DNA of 64,000 bases from Ichthyophis bannanicus (Eukaryota > Chordata > Amphibia > Gymnophiona > Ichthyophiidae): NCBI GenBank assembly GCA_033557465.1, contig CM066031.1, positions 1,667,370,800-1,667,434,799 of the forward strand, given 5' to 3'. The position numbers and the translations under genes are program-made. The notes beneath the pieces are model-generated. The model worked only from the letters and a program-made list of their open reading frames with translations. It made no database searches and was not told the DNA's origin. Positions 54,127-64,000 of this stretch are shown here, in pieces (positions within the stretch are counted from its first letter, which is position 1; each line of letters begins with the position of its first letter).

Positions 54127-54360
54127 GAATGGAGGAGTAGTCTAATGGTTATAGCACTGGCCTTGAGAACCAAGAGACCAGGGTTTGATTTCTACTAACA
54201 CTCCTTGTGGCTGTGGGCAAGTCACTTAACCATCCATTCCCTCAGAAAATTCCAAGTTATCAATGTCCCTGTTTAGGTACATTAGCAAGTTTAAGTTACA
54301 ATGTAAACCACTTTGAATGAAATGATAAAGCAGCATAAAAAGCCTGTTTAATAAATTAAA
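54127..54360 (+). repeat. tRNA-derived SINE with L2-like tail
   Basis: Box A-like tagtctaatggtt (about 54138) and box B-like gggtttgattt (54181) lie in a tRNA-like head. The body has gtgggcaagtcacttaacc, and the end is atgtaaaccactttgaatga then taataaattaaaa. The tail matches L2-1, suggesting L2 machinery mobilised it. Confidence 0.82.
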
Positions 54361-54379
54361 AGCTCTCTCTTTTCTGTAG

Positions 54380-57300
54380 TATGAGCCAAAGGACTGCAAC
54401 AAAGGAGTATGTTGTGCTCCTTCATTTTCTCTTCCTGTTGTCTTCTGCCCTCTCTTTTCCAGCTGCTTTTTTGAACTTAAATTCTTTTCTCCATCTTCTC
54501 TGGTTGCTTCTCCTCGTTTCACCAGTCTGTGATGCACCCTTTATGTATCCCTGTTCACTGGGGGCATCGCCAGGATCTTCCTCTCGACAGATCTCCCTTA
54601 GGGTGGAGGATGTACTTCTTTTCCTCTTCACTTCTCTTATTTCCTCCTATCATCTTCCTAATCTTTTTAAGTCCAATCTCTTCACTTGCCTTCTAAATGT
54701 TCGCTCTATCAAGGCCAAATTTCAGCTGTTTTTTGACCTGCTTAACACTTCTTCTCTGGATTTCCTTTGCCTGATGGAGACCTGGTTAATGGACTCCAAC
54801 TTTGCCTACCTCCACCAATCATACCCAACTGGTTACAACTTTATATATTTGAACTGTTTTAAGTGACGCAGTGGTGGATTTGCCCTTCTCTCATTTTTGG
54901 CCTACACCATTATCTTGATTCTCTTGTGTCCCCCACTCTTGAGGTTTTTGCTTCTAGAGTACTTAGGGAGCAATTTTTCATTATTTTACTAGTTTACCTA
55001 CCTTCCCCTGTCTCTCAGGTTACCTTACAGACTCTTACAGACCTTACAGACTTTCTCTCTCCCTACCTTCTTGATTCCTTTCCCCTGCTCATCCCGGGGG
55101 TTCTCAATATGCATGCCTCCTCTTCCATGGATCCCGTTGCTCAGTATTTCCTGGACTTCCTGTCCTCCTCAGGTTTACAGCAACATGTTACTACCCTCAC
55201 GCACACTACTGGTCAGATTCTAGACTTAGTGATCACCTCTGCCTCTATGTTTGTTTCTTCGTTTACAGTTACCCCCCTTCTCTGGACAGATCACTTCCTT
55301 GTCTATTTCACTTTTTTCCTCCCTCCAACCCAATGTCCCCCTTGTCCCAGCACGCCGTCAGCACTGCAATCTTAGCACTTTCACTGCTGACTCATTTGTG
55401 ACTCACTGTCTCTCCTTCCCATCTGACTTCAATTTGCATGGCTCCGATGATCAGGTAACTCACTTTAATTCAGTTATTTCCTCAGCCTTTGACTCTGTTG
55501 CTCCCCTCAGACCTGTTTGTCCTGCTTCTACGTCCTCTAATCCTTGGTACCACCCTGGACTTAGTCTCCACAAGCGCCAGCTCCATCAGTTGGAGCGATG
55601 TTGGTGAAAATTCGGGTCACCCTCTCTACTTCTCGTTTTTCGGTCTGCTTCTCATCACTATCATGCTGCTGTAACTCTGGCTAAAAAGTCATATTACTCC
55701 ACCCTCGTGCATAAGGACTCCTCCTCCACTCATCTGTTTTGATTATTATGCCATTTTACTAATCCCCTGCAAGTGCCCTCTGCTGCTTCTTCCTTACACT
55801 CATAGGTCTTCGACTCAGCTTTTCATCAAAATATTCTCACTATTCAGTCCTTCCTACTCCTCTCCTCTGCTCATTCCCCTTCTGACTCTGTTTCCCTCTC
55901 CCCTTCCACTGCTAATCTTTCCGTTCTTAAAATTTCTACCTACAGCGAGCTTTCTCATGCCATTGCCACATCCTGTTCCAGTACTGCCTCGACCGACCCT
56001 ATACCATCATAGTTGTTCAAGTTTGTCAGTGTTTCATTCTTTTCTCAATTGTTTTCCATCATCACTGTTTCCTTTTCCTCTGGCACATTTCCCTCCTTTT
56101 CGAATGAAGCTATTGTCCTCTCCATCCTTAAACCAGCAGCCACTGACGCCTCTGATCCTCTTGTTACAGGACCATTTCTCTCCTACCTTTTCTATCTAAA
56201 GTTGTTGAACGGCTAGGCTAGTTGCTCAGCAACTTCAGGACTTTCTCCTTCGCTCTGGTGCCCTCCACTCAGCTCAAATAGGTTTCCGTCTCTGTCTATC
56301 CAGTGAACACTCTCTCCTGGCTATCACTGACTTTCTTTGCACTGCACTGGATTCCCATCACCAAGTTCTATTTGTCTCCCTTGACCTCATTGTGGCTTTC
56401 AATTTGGTTGATCACTCTCTCCTCCTTTCTCAGCTCTCTTCCATTGGAATTATGGGCTCGGCTTTAGCCTGGTTTCACTCCTACTTATACAATTGTACTT
56501 TTCTGGTCTCTTGGTCATCCCTTCTCTCAGCCACTCAGCCCCTTCACTGTGGTGTCCCCCAGGGCTCTGTCTTAGGCCCCATTTTCTTCAATATCTTTTT
56601 GGCCTCCCTGGCTTTTCTGATTACATCTTTAGATATCACCTTCTTTATCTATGCTGACGATATCCAGCTCCTCTTTCATTTCTCTGCCCATTCTACCTCA
56701 GTTATTTTTCAGATCTCTCTCAAGCTCAAAAGAATTACCGATTGGCTTGCTTGTCATGTGCTTAAACTCAATACCTCCAAAACTGCATCAATGCTCTTTT
56801 CAAACACTATTCCTCTCTTCCGGTCCCCCCATCTATTCATGGTACTTTTCTTCCACTCCAGGACTCAATTAAAATTCTCAGTGTATCCTGTCACCTTTCT
56901 TTCTTCCACCATATTTCCTTAACTGTATAACGCTGTTTTTTCATTCTGCATCAGATTCACTCCATCCAGAAACTTCTTGACCTGTCATCTCTTCATCTAT
57001 TCATTCTTTCATTAGTTATCACTCATTTAGATTACACGAACTCTCTTCTTTCTGGTCTCCCTCAATTTCAAATTCATCATCTCCAGTTAATCCATAACAC
57101 TGCCATAACACTCTTGCATGGTGCCTGCAAGTTTGATAATGTAACCCCTCTCCTTATCACTGAATATTGGCTCCCAGTAGTTTTCCATATAAGGTTCAAA
57201 CTTCTCATCTTAACATATCATGTCCTTCATTCCGGTAACCCTGCATTCCTGTCACAGTTCCTGACATCATATACCCCTCAGCGCACACTCAGTTCTGCTT

Positions 57301-57440
57301 CACAGCATCTTCTCAAGGTCCCTAGCTTTTGTCTTGTCCGCTCCTCTATAGCATGTTCTTCCTTCTTCTGGGTGGTTGCCTCTGCCCTATGGAATTCTCT
57401 TCTCTCTGTCCTTTGCTGCCAACTTTCCTTTACCTGTTTT
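54380..57440 (+). pseudogene. L2-clade LINE, broken (L2-3)
   Basis: Endonuclease start at 54381-54866: LLNVRSIKAKFQ and LDFLCLMETWLMDS (catalytic Glu in METW). Later endonuclease parts are scattered over frames. RT 56392-56922 carries [27 protein letters not shown] and an intact catalytic box YADDIQLLF. The C-terminal block at 57114-57506 has ITEYWLPVVFHIRFK and ASALWNSLL. Many frameshifts separate these, so it is inactive. It is the third distinct L2 copy in the window. Confidence 0.85.
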
Positions 57441-57701
57441 ATTTTATTTAAATTTTTAGTGATTTTCTCATTCTTATTACACTTATACATCCCCCAGAAC
57501 AAGTAGCCAACCTTGTAACACTTAAACATTAAACAATTAACCCCTCACTCCTTCCTCCCCTACCCACCTCCGTACCTGCTATATAATATAGATATATGAC
57601 AATATATAACAATATATCAAGAAAATAGGGTTATCTACTAACCACTCATTCCCTCGGGGCCTATATTGTCTATTTTATGTGTTTATTTATCGTGGTCGCC
57701 C

Positions 57702-60020
57702 TTATTTCCTCAAGGTTGCCTTCCTTTTCCCTAACTGTGCCCAGTTCATAAAAGGCTGCCAAATCCGCTCAAATCTCTCCCACTTGTTGCCACTCACTGC
57801 AGTCTGCCACTCTAGCGAGTATAGCTCACACATGCTAGTTTTCCATGCTTCAATCAACAGAGGCCCTGCACTCTTCCATTTTTTAGCAATCTCACTTCGA
57901 GCTGCAATCACACAAAATTGTATCAACAATCCTCTTTCTCCCTCCCATTCTTTCCCTTTAATTCCTAGCAACACATTTTTCTTCCCCCATTCCACCCTCT
58001 CCCCCAGAATTTGTATAATAATCCCTCCCAATATCTGCACACTATTTGGCACCCCCACCACATATGGCCAAAGTCCCCATTGACCAGGCACCCTCTCCAG
58101 CATTGCTTTTGCTTGCTACATCCCATTCTATAGAGTTTGACTGGGGTGAGGTGTCACCTATAGAGCATTTTATAATTATTTTCTTTATGCTGGACTGCCA
58201 CTATCTCTTCTGTCATCCCCTCATATATTTCTTGCCAGCCCTCATAATCCATAACCAGCCCCAAATCTTCCTTCCACTGCCGTTGAAATGACATCGTCTC
58301 TTCTCTCGTCCCCTCTTGCAACATTCAATAGATATTTGACAAACTTTTTTTCTTACTTGGTGTAAGCTAACCCCATTGTTCAAACTCCTGTAAGCCTTCT
58401 CCCATAGCCTGCCTCCACTCCCTCCCACCCAACCAATGCCGGACCTGTAGATACCCTAAAAGTCCTGCTGGGGAATTCCAAATTTCTCCTCAAATGTCCT
58501 CACACCTCCTTTAGCACACAGTTGATAGACTGTGTGTAGGCCCTTATCCTTCCATCTTTTAAAGAGGGGGTCAACCATCCCTAGGGGAAACTCAACATTA
58601 TGTCGAATAGGTTACAGCAAGGATTTATTCCCATGCAATTTTCCCCCCAGCTTAGGTGCTCTCCAAATTTGCTCAATGTATGTAAGAATAAACCTTTCTT
58701 TATTTGCCTGACTTTTCCTCAGCCAAAGTCTAAAATGTAAGGGGCCTTCCTCTCCCTCCATCTGCAAAATTTGGACCCATTTCCGTTGGACTTCTTCTTG
58801 CCACGATAGTATATTAGAGAGCTGAGCTGCCGCACAATACCAATATAAATTTGGGATTCCCAGCACCCCTTCCTCACATGGCCTGTACATTATATTTCTT
58901 GCCACCCTGGGGGGTCTATGATTCTAAATATAGTGGAAGATCCTCCTTTGCACTTGCTCCAACACTTTTTTTGGGACCCTAACTGGTAGAGTTTGAAAAA
59001 ATATAGTACTCTAGGTAGCGCCACCATTCTAATGGTTGCTATCCAACCCATCCATGATAGTGGATATTTTTTCCAACTATTCAAATCTTCTAATATATTT
59101 TTCCATAATGGTGAATAATTTATCCCATATAATTGGGACATCTCTCCCGTTAGTTTAATCCCAGGTATTGTACGGGACCCTTTGTCCATCTGAATAGGAA
59201 CTTATGCTCTATCTCTTGTTGTTCCTTCTCTGTAAGGGTCAGATTTAAGAGTTCCATTTTATTCATATTTGTCTTGAAGCTCAACACCCTGTGGTATTCC
59301 TCCAGCTCTTTCTTTATCTCACTTAACAATTGCTCTGGTTCCGCTAAAGTCAAGAGAATATCGTCTGCAAATAACGCAATTTTATATTCTTGTTCCCTAA
59401 TCTTGCCGCCAGAGATTCCACCGAAAGGGCAAAAAGCAAAGGTGACAGGTGGCATCCCTGCCTTGTTCCCCACAGCAGCGTGAAAACATGAGAATATCAG
59501 CCATTAACTTTCACCGCTGCCTTGGGCTTAGCGTACAGTGCTTTCACCCATCCCAAAAATGTTTCCCCTATCCCACTTATCCCACTTTACGCAAGGTGGC
59601 CCATAAAAACTCCCAATCAACCCTATCAAACACCTTTTCAGCATCAATAGCCATCACTATTGCTGGTATTTGCTCCTGGCAGACATATCTACACAATCCG
59701 ACCATCCTTTTTGTGTTATCTGCCGCAAGTCTATCTTGTATAAATCCAGTTTGGTCAGGGTCTACTAGCGCAGGCAAATATCTCTCCAGTCTTTTCGCCA
59801 ATATTCTTACCAAAATCTTAGCATCTAAATTAATAAGTGATATAGACCGGTATGCCTCACATTTGGATGCAACTTTTCCTGGCTTTAATAAAACGCTAAT
59901 TCCTGCCTGCCCCAGGGAGTCAGGCAACCCTCTTCCAGCATTTACTTCATTAAATACCTGCACTAACCATGGTATTAGCTGCGCCTTAAAGCTTTTATAA
60001 AACTTGTGCTGTAAGGCCAT
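57702..60020 (-). pseudogene. L1-2 ORF2, RT and C-terminal part (broken)
   Basis: RT pieces: ISVLLKPGKVASKCEAYRSI and DPDQTGFIQDRLAADNTKR (60020-59577), then the catalytic LFADDILLTL (59473-59150). A thumb-like region is spread over 59189-58612 (YPLSWMGWIATIRMVALPR, GVLGIPNLYWY). The C-terminal ORF2 region is 58103-57702 (AARSEIAKKWKSAGP). At least five frame breaks. Inactive. Confidence 0.82.
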
Positions 60021-60074
60021 CTAGGCCTGGGGCCTTACCATTTGCAAGAGCCGAGATCGCTTTGTCCACCTCCT

Positions 60075-60270
60075 CTGAACCAATTTTTAACTGTTAACTG
60101 TTCACGTTAATACCAATTTGATGTCAATTTCTTCCATGTAGCCTACCTGTTACCTGTTTGATGAAAACCTGTTCTATGTAAAACAGTTATTGTTTTAGTT
60201 ATATGTAAACAGCACTGATCTGAAAAAGCGCAATATATGAAAACAAATAAATAAATAAATAACTCTAACC
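60075..60270. repeat. SINE-like insertion in L1-2
   Basis: Interrupts L1-2 between the RT start and the pre-RT linker. Contains tatgtaaacagcactgatct and ends with aaataaataaataaat at 60242-60262, the L2-type tail. L1 frames resume on both sides. Confidence 0.65.
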
Positions 60271-60391
60271 TCTCTTGTTCTTCGTTAGTCAGATGTGGCA
60301 AGTCAGCTCCCTCCAAATATTTCCCCACCTCCACCAAATTGGGCTCCCTCTCTATGCTATATAAGTTTTGATAAAAATTCTGAAATTCCTT

Positions 60392-61681
60392 TCAGATTTC
60401 TTCCTCGCTATATGCCCAACCTCCCGTGTTCTTTTTGATCTTTGCCACCGCCAATTGTGCTTGCTGCTTTTTAAGGCTGCACGCCAAGAGCCTCCCTGGC
60501 TTATCTCCATGCTCATAATAACATTGACGGGCACATTGTAGGCAAAATGCCACTGATTCAGCCTGAAGCTCAGTCACTCGCGCCCTTGCTACTGCCACCT
60601 CTCCAATTAACTTTCCATCCTTCCCCTTCCCTAACCTTCTCTCTAATCTCTTGAGTGTGCCCACAGCTTCATCCATTAATTCCTGGCTTTCTCTTTTCTT
60701 TCTTGCTCCCCATTTTATGAATTGCCCCCTTAAACTCACTTTAAACGAATCCCAAACAACTTCCAGTCCCACTTCCCTCCCTTCATTATGTTGGAAAAAT
60801 TCTTCTACCTCTCGTCCTATTTCTGCCACTAGCCTTTGGTCCTTTAATAAGCTATCATTCATATGCCAATATTTCACTCCCCCCTGCTCTCCCCAGCTCT
60901 TTAATTCCACCCATGCCATACCATGGTCAGACCAGGTGATAGGCTCATAATCTATCCTCATGATCTCGGGCATTAAAGCCCACTGAACTAGTATCAAGTC
61001 TATACGGGAATAAGAGTCATGTGGGGCAGAATAACACGAGAAAACTCTACTTCTTGGGAACATCTCCCTCCATCCGTCTGCCAGTTGCCACAGGTGCATC
61101 AGTTCTTTTAAACACTTCCTAGCCCCTCGTTCTCGTGATCTCACCCCTCCTGTGGTATCTAAATTTGGTGCCAGCACAGTATTAAAATCCCCCATGATCA
61201 CCACTGCACCTTCTAAAAACCCAACAAGCTCCTTTCCTAATTGCTCAAAGAACTCCCCTTGACTAACATTGGGAGCATAAACATTAAGTAATGTAATCCC
61301 CTGACCTTGTAGAAGCCCCTTCACAGCTGTATATCTTACCTCCTTATCACTCAAGGTTCCCTTTTCCTGGAAAGGTACTGAATCTTTCAAAATTATAGCT
61401 GTCCCTCCCGCCCTGCTCCCTCCCCTTTTAGAAGCACAATAATAATGGTGAAAACATTTCTCTTGCAACAACCTATATTCTCTGATTTTTAAATACGTCT
61501 CTTGTATATATGCTATTTCGATTTGCATTCTGTGTAGCTCTTTAAATAATAACTGATGCTTCCTCAGAGTGTTAAGCCCCCTTACATTTATAGTACCCAC
61601 CCTTAACCCCGTCATGATTGACCTATCCTCTGCCCCCCTTCCTCTGATTAAGCCCCCACAGGCACCTCCCTTCCCCACCAT
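60392..61681 (-). pseudogene. L1-2 ORF2, endonuclease part (open frame)
   Basis: 429 codons without a stop. AP endonuclease motifs: GTINVRGLNTLRKHQLL (N-terminus), IAYIQETYLK (catalytic Glu), LLNVYAPNVS, IMGDFNTVL, SRIDLILVQ and WSDHGMAWVEL. Then comes the linker to RT (CARQCYYEHGDKPGRLLA). Separated from the RT by a stop and the SINE-like insertion. The endonuclease domain itself looks complete. Confidence 0.88.
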
Positions 61682-62284
61682 CTATCCTCCTATCCCTCCT
61701 CCCCCTAGCCCAAGTAACAATGCTGCCTTTAACTACCCAGCAGCTCCACTCCCTTGAACAAGTGACGTACATCCCTCCTCTCACTTCCACCCACCTCCCC
61801 TACCCCCCTGTTCCCATATCATCTATCTTATCCTTTCCTTTATTATTTATTTTTATTATATTTTATTTTATGTTACTCGTATTCCCATAATTATTCATAT
61901 GCTTAGTGCCCTAAGGCCCTCCCTCTTAACCTCTCTCCCATATTGTGCATCCCCCACATTCTTTCTTACACCCCTTCCCCCTTTTCATTCATACCTCCAC
62001 AACTTAACCATTCAAAACTCCATTCACCCTTCATTTGCCCATAAAAATGCAACACCAACCTCCATCAATAATGTCCTGAGATCAATTGTCCCCCTGGTTG
62101 TTTCTTTGCCTTCAGAGCCACTTCCCGCTGTCCACTCACTGTCACGAATTCACTTTACGCTGCTCTCCTGGTCTCTCCACAGGAAACACAATCTCTCTTG
62201 CTATTCCTATTTCCTTTAATGCCATTATTGCTCCACCCTTGTGCAGCATCTAGTCGTGCATCCTTCTTTAGTTATAGCCAATGC

Positions 62285-62677
62285 AAAAGGAAACTGCCAT
62301 TTATACCGGACTCCCTTCTCACGCAGTTTCGCCGTAATATTTCTTAAGTCTCTTATCCTTCTCAGCATGACAGGCGATAAGTCTTCATAAATTTCCACTT
62401 TGTGATTATTCTAATTTAGGTTGTCCACTTTGCGAGCTTTTATCAAGAATTGTTCCATTAGAGTATAGTGATGAAAACATACAACAATATCCCTTGCTTG
62501 AGTCCCCCGTTGGGGGCCTAGGGCTCTGTGCACTCTGTCTAAAGTCATCTTAGGACAATCGTCCTCGGCCCATAATTGCCGCATAAAATGTTGAATTATT
62601 GCTGCACAATCAGGCGAGACGGCCTCCTCCAGGACCCCTCTAATCCTTAAATTACAGAGCCTATGTCTGTTCTCCAA
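62285..62677 (-). pseudogene. L1-2 ORF1 fragment
   Basis: 62677-62411 encodes the RRM region (LCNLRIRGVLEEAVSPDC, LDRVHRALGPQRG, ARDIVVCFHHYTLMEQ). After an in-frame stop it continues to about 62285 with IYEDLSPVMLRRIRDLR, the ORF1 C-terminal domain. The coiled coil is missing because of 5' truncation. Confidence 0.82.
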
Positions 62678-62680
62678 GGG

Positions 62681-62877
62681 GTATGTTTACTAAGCAGTCT
62701 TAACGTGCGCCCGGCGTTAGTGTGCAGGATGCCATATAAGGTAGTGGGCGTTCCGGTCTTAAGGTAGCATTTAGGGTTATCATGCGATAAGTTACGTTTT
62801 CGTGCGATAGAGGGAGCCGTGGCACGTTAATGCACGTTAGCCTTAATTAGGCGCGCTGACCTACAAACACAGCAACA
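62681..62877. repeat. dispersed repeat related to 321-464
   Basis: Begins aaggggtatgtttactaagc, the reverse complement of the edge at 449-464, followed by CpG-bearing short inverted words (taacgtgcg, cgttaatgcacgtta). Probably a small non-autonomous element. Confidence 0.55.
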
Positions 62878-62945
62878 GAGGTGTAGCACAATGGTTAATA
62901 CGTTGACTGATGAAACAGGGGTCATGAGTTTGATCCCCCAGTGGG
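62878..62945 (+). repeat. tRNA-like SINE head
   Basis: Box A-like tagcacaatgg (62884) and box B-like gagtttgatcc (about 62926) are spaced as in a tRNA. The flanks lack a convincing paired acceptor stem, so I call a SINE head or tRNA pseudogene and not a tRNA gene. Confidence 0.6.
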
Positions 62946-63039
62946 CTTGATGAATAAGGCTGTCTGAGGCATTATCCTTTACTTTAAATCAGTGCTGTGT
63001 GAGGCATTTTCTTTTTTAATTTAAATTAGTGCTGCCAGC

Positions 63040-63215
63040 AAACACACTCTCACAGTGCCGTAACCTAAGGTGCCGCATAAGGTGCTCTATAAGGCACTCC
63101 AGAGGGCACATTATAAAGTGCACTGTCCGCCAATGCACCTTATAATGTTCCCTATAGGGCGCCTTATAAGACGCTTTATAGGGCGCCTTATGAGGCACCT
63201 TAAGGTTACAGCACT
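63040..63215. repeat. palindrome with ccttat-rich arms
   Basis: ctcacagtgccgtaacctaa (about 63048) pairs with ttaaggttacagcactgtga ending at about 63210. The inner words gccgcataaggtgc and ggcgccttatgaggc also pair. The middle repeats gcaccttata / ataagg words. A MITE-like fold-back. Confidence 0.75.
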
Positions 63216-63290
63216 GTGAGGGAGGGAAAGGAGGGGAGGGGGAGAGGGAGAGGGAGGGGGAGGGGGGAGGGAGGGGGGACCTGGGGTGAG
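63205..63290. repeat. purine-rich (GGGA)n low-complexity tract
   Basis: gagggagggaaaggagggga and similar runs join the palindrome to the broken DIRS-5 end. Confidence 0.85.
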
Positions 63291-64000
63291 TGCGAAGCAC
63301 CACCCTGTTCTATAGAACCGTGTGTACGGTCTATCTGTAACCAGAGCCTGCAGCTCACTCATTCATCTGGCCGACCTGAGTGCCACCAGGAAAAGCGCTT
63401 TCCAAGAGAGGAAGTGGAGATGGCAGGTAGCCATCGTCTCAAAAGGTGGGTGAGTAAGCTGCTCTAAGACCACAATCAAATCCCATTCGGTCGCCAGGGG
63501 ACGAACCGGGGGTTTCAGCAGAAGTAAACCTCTCAGGAACCTAGACACCAAAGGGTGTACAGAAAGAGGTTGTCCTTCCACTGGAGAGTGGCACACTGAT
63601 AAGGCACTAAGGTGGACTTGAACAGAGTTTGACTTGAGGCCTAAATCTGAGAGGTGATGCAGGTACTGCAACACCACTGACACTTGGCAGGAGAAAGGGG
63701 TTTTTCCCTTCTTATCACACCACACCTCAAACCTATGTCATTTAAACGCATAGGTTTTCCTAGTCGATTGCTTTCTTGAGGCTAGTAGTACATCCTCTAC
63801 ATTTTTAGGGAGGAGAAGTAGTGAGAGAACTACCCTTTCAGCAGCCAAGCCATCAGGTTGAGAGATCTGAGGCTGGTATGCAGAAGATTGCCCCCCTCCT
63901 GCGACAGGAGGTTGGGGTGCAATCCCAGAGGAATTGCAGTCTCTGCTACCAGTTGAAGCAGCAGCGGAAACCAGGGCTGTCTCGGCCACCTGGGTGCTAC
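63291..64000 (-). pseudogene. DIRS-5 fragment, tyrosine recombinase N-terminal half
   Basis: Same subfamily as DIRS-2. 63989-63738 gives LASRKQSTRKTYAFK. 63725-63363 gives KSNSVQVHLSALSV, SRFLRGLLLLKPPVRP and LFLVALRSAR. 63362-63291 gives SELQALVTDRPYTRFYR, where box I is complete across a frame break (RSAR then MSELQ). It ends at about 63291 against the purine tract, so the HxxR and Tyr boxes are absent. The element continues past the window end. Confidence 0.82.

Larger units (their letters stand above)
57440..62680 (-). mobile_element. L1-type LINE, degenerate (L1-2)
   Basis: About 5.2 kb on the minus strand, from a T-rich 3' end near 57440 to a 5' truncation inside ORF1 near 62680. It holds an ORF1 remnant, ORF2 in pieces and a SINE-like insertion at 60080-60270. 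It is not close to L1-1 in sequence and belongs to another L1/Tx1-group lineage. Confidence 0.85.

Noticed and set aside
62878..62945. Functional tRNA gene
   Set aside because: Pol III boxes are present but a paired acceptor stem and standard anticodon arm are not convincing.

Overview
This window is repeat-dominated vertebrate DNA. The mix of DIRS-type tyrosine-recombinase retrotransposons (five copies, three lineages), L1, CR1 and L2 LINEs, tRNA-derived SINEs, a hAT element and an endogenous retrovirus suggests a large amphibian genome, most likely a caecilian. The taxon is inferred from repeat content only. I see one convincing host-gene piece: a 195-bp phase-0 exon on the minus strand (44979-45173) encoding part of an RGS-type domain. 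Much of the window may therefore be intron or flank of that gene.

Layout. 1-4784: CpG-rich palindrome, broken L2 LINE (L2-1), a perfect 251-bp-arm palindrome inside the L2 3' end, a minisatellite, then C/T-rich DNA. 4785-12738: DIRS-1 (minus strand) with inverted termini and internal complementary region, split by a CR1 LINE at 6408-8705. 12739-15900: L2-2 LINE (plus). 16382-23512: an endogenous retrovirus with 99% identical LTRs, a 5-bp target duplication and a tRNA-His-like primer site, but no recognisable gag or pol. It has one intact ORF of unknown function and a broken env transmembrane piece. 23513-26517: mostly unclassified DNA, with an L2 fragment. 26518-32044: DIRS-2 (minus). 32550-38536: a second palindromic element, interrupted by a full-length L1 with intact ORF1 and ORF2. 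38625-44490: DIRS-3, a different lineage. 44491-47513: the RGS exon and a truncated DIRS-4. 47520-48820: LINE pol fragment. 48831-51557: non-autonomous hAT with chained GC-rich palindromes and a G-rich minisatellite. 51746-53160: CR1-2. 53205-57440: SINEs and L2-3. 57440-62680: degenerate L1-2 (minus). 62680-64000: tRNA-like SINE head, a small palindrome and DIRS-5, which runs off the window.

The elements do not form a pathway; they form nested layers that give relative ages. CR1 lies in DIRS-1, L1 lies in a palindrome that lies in an older repeat, and a hAT and a CR1 lie near or in older repeats. The most unusual items are (a) the young, apparently non-autonomous retrovirus carrying an intact unidentified ORF and (b) two related palindromic elements that share a one-sided leader and long target duplications. 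All boundaries and family calls come from reading the sequence; no database search was made.
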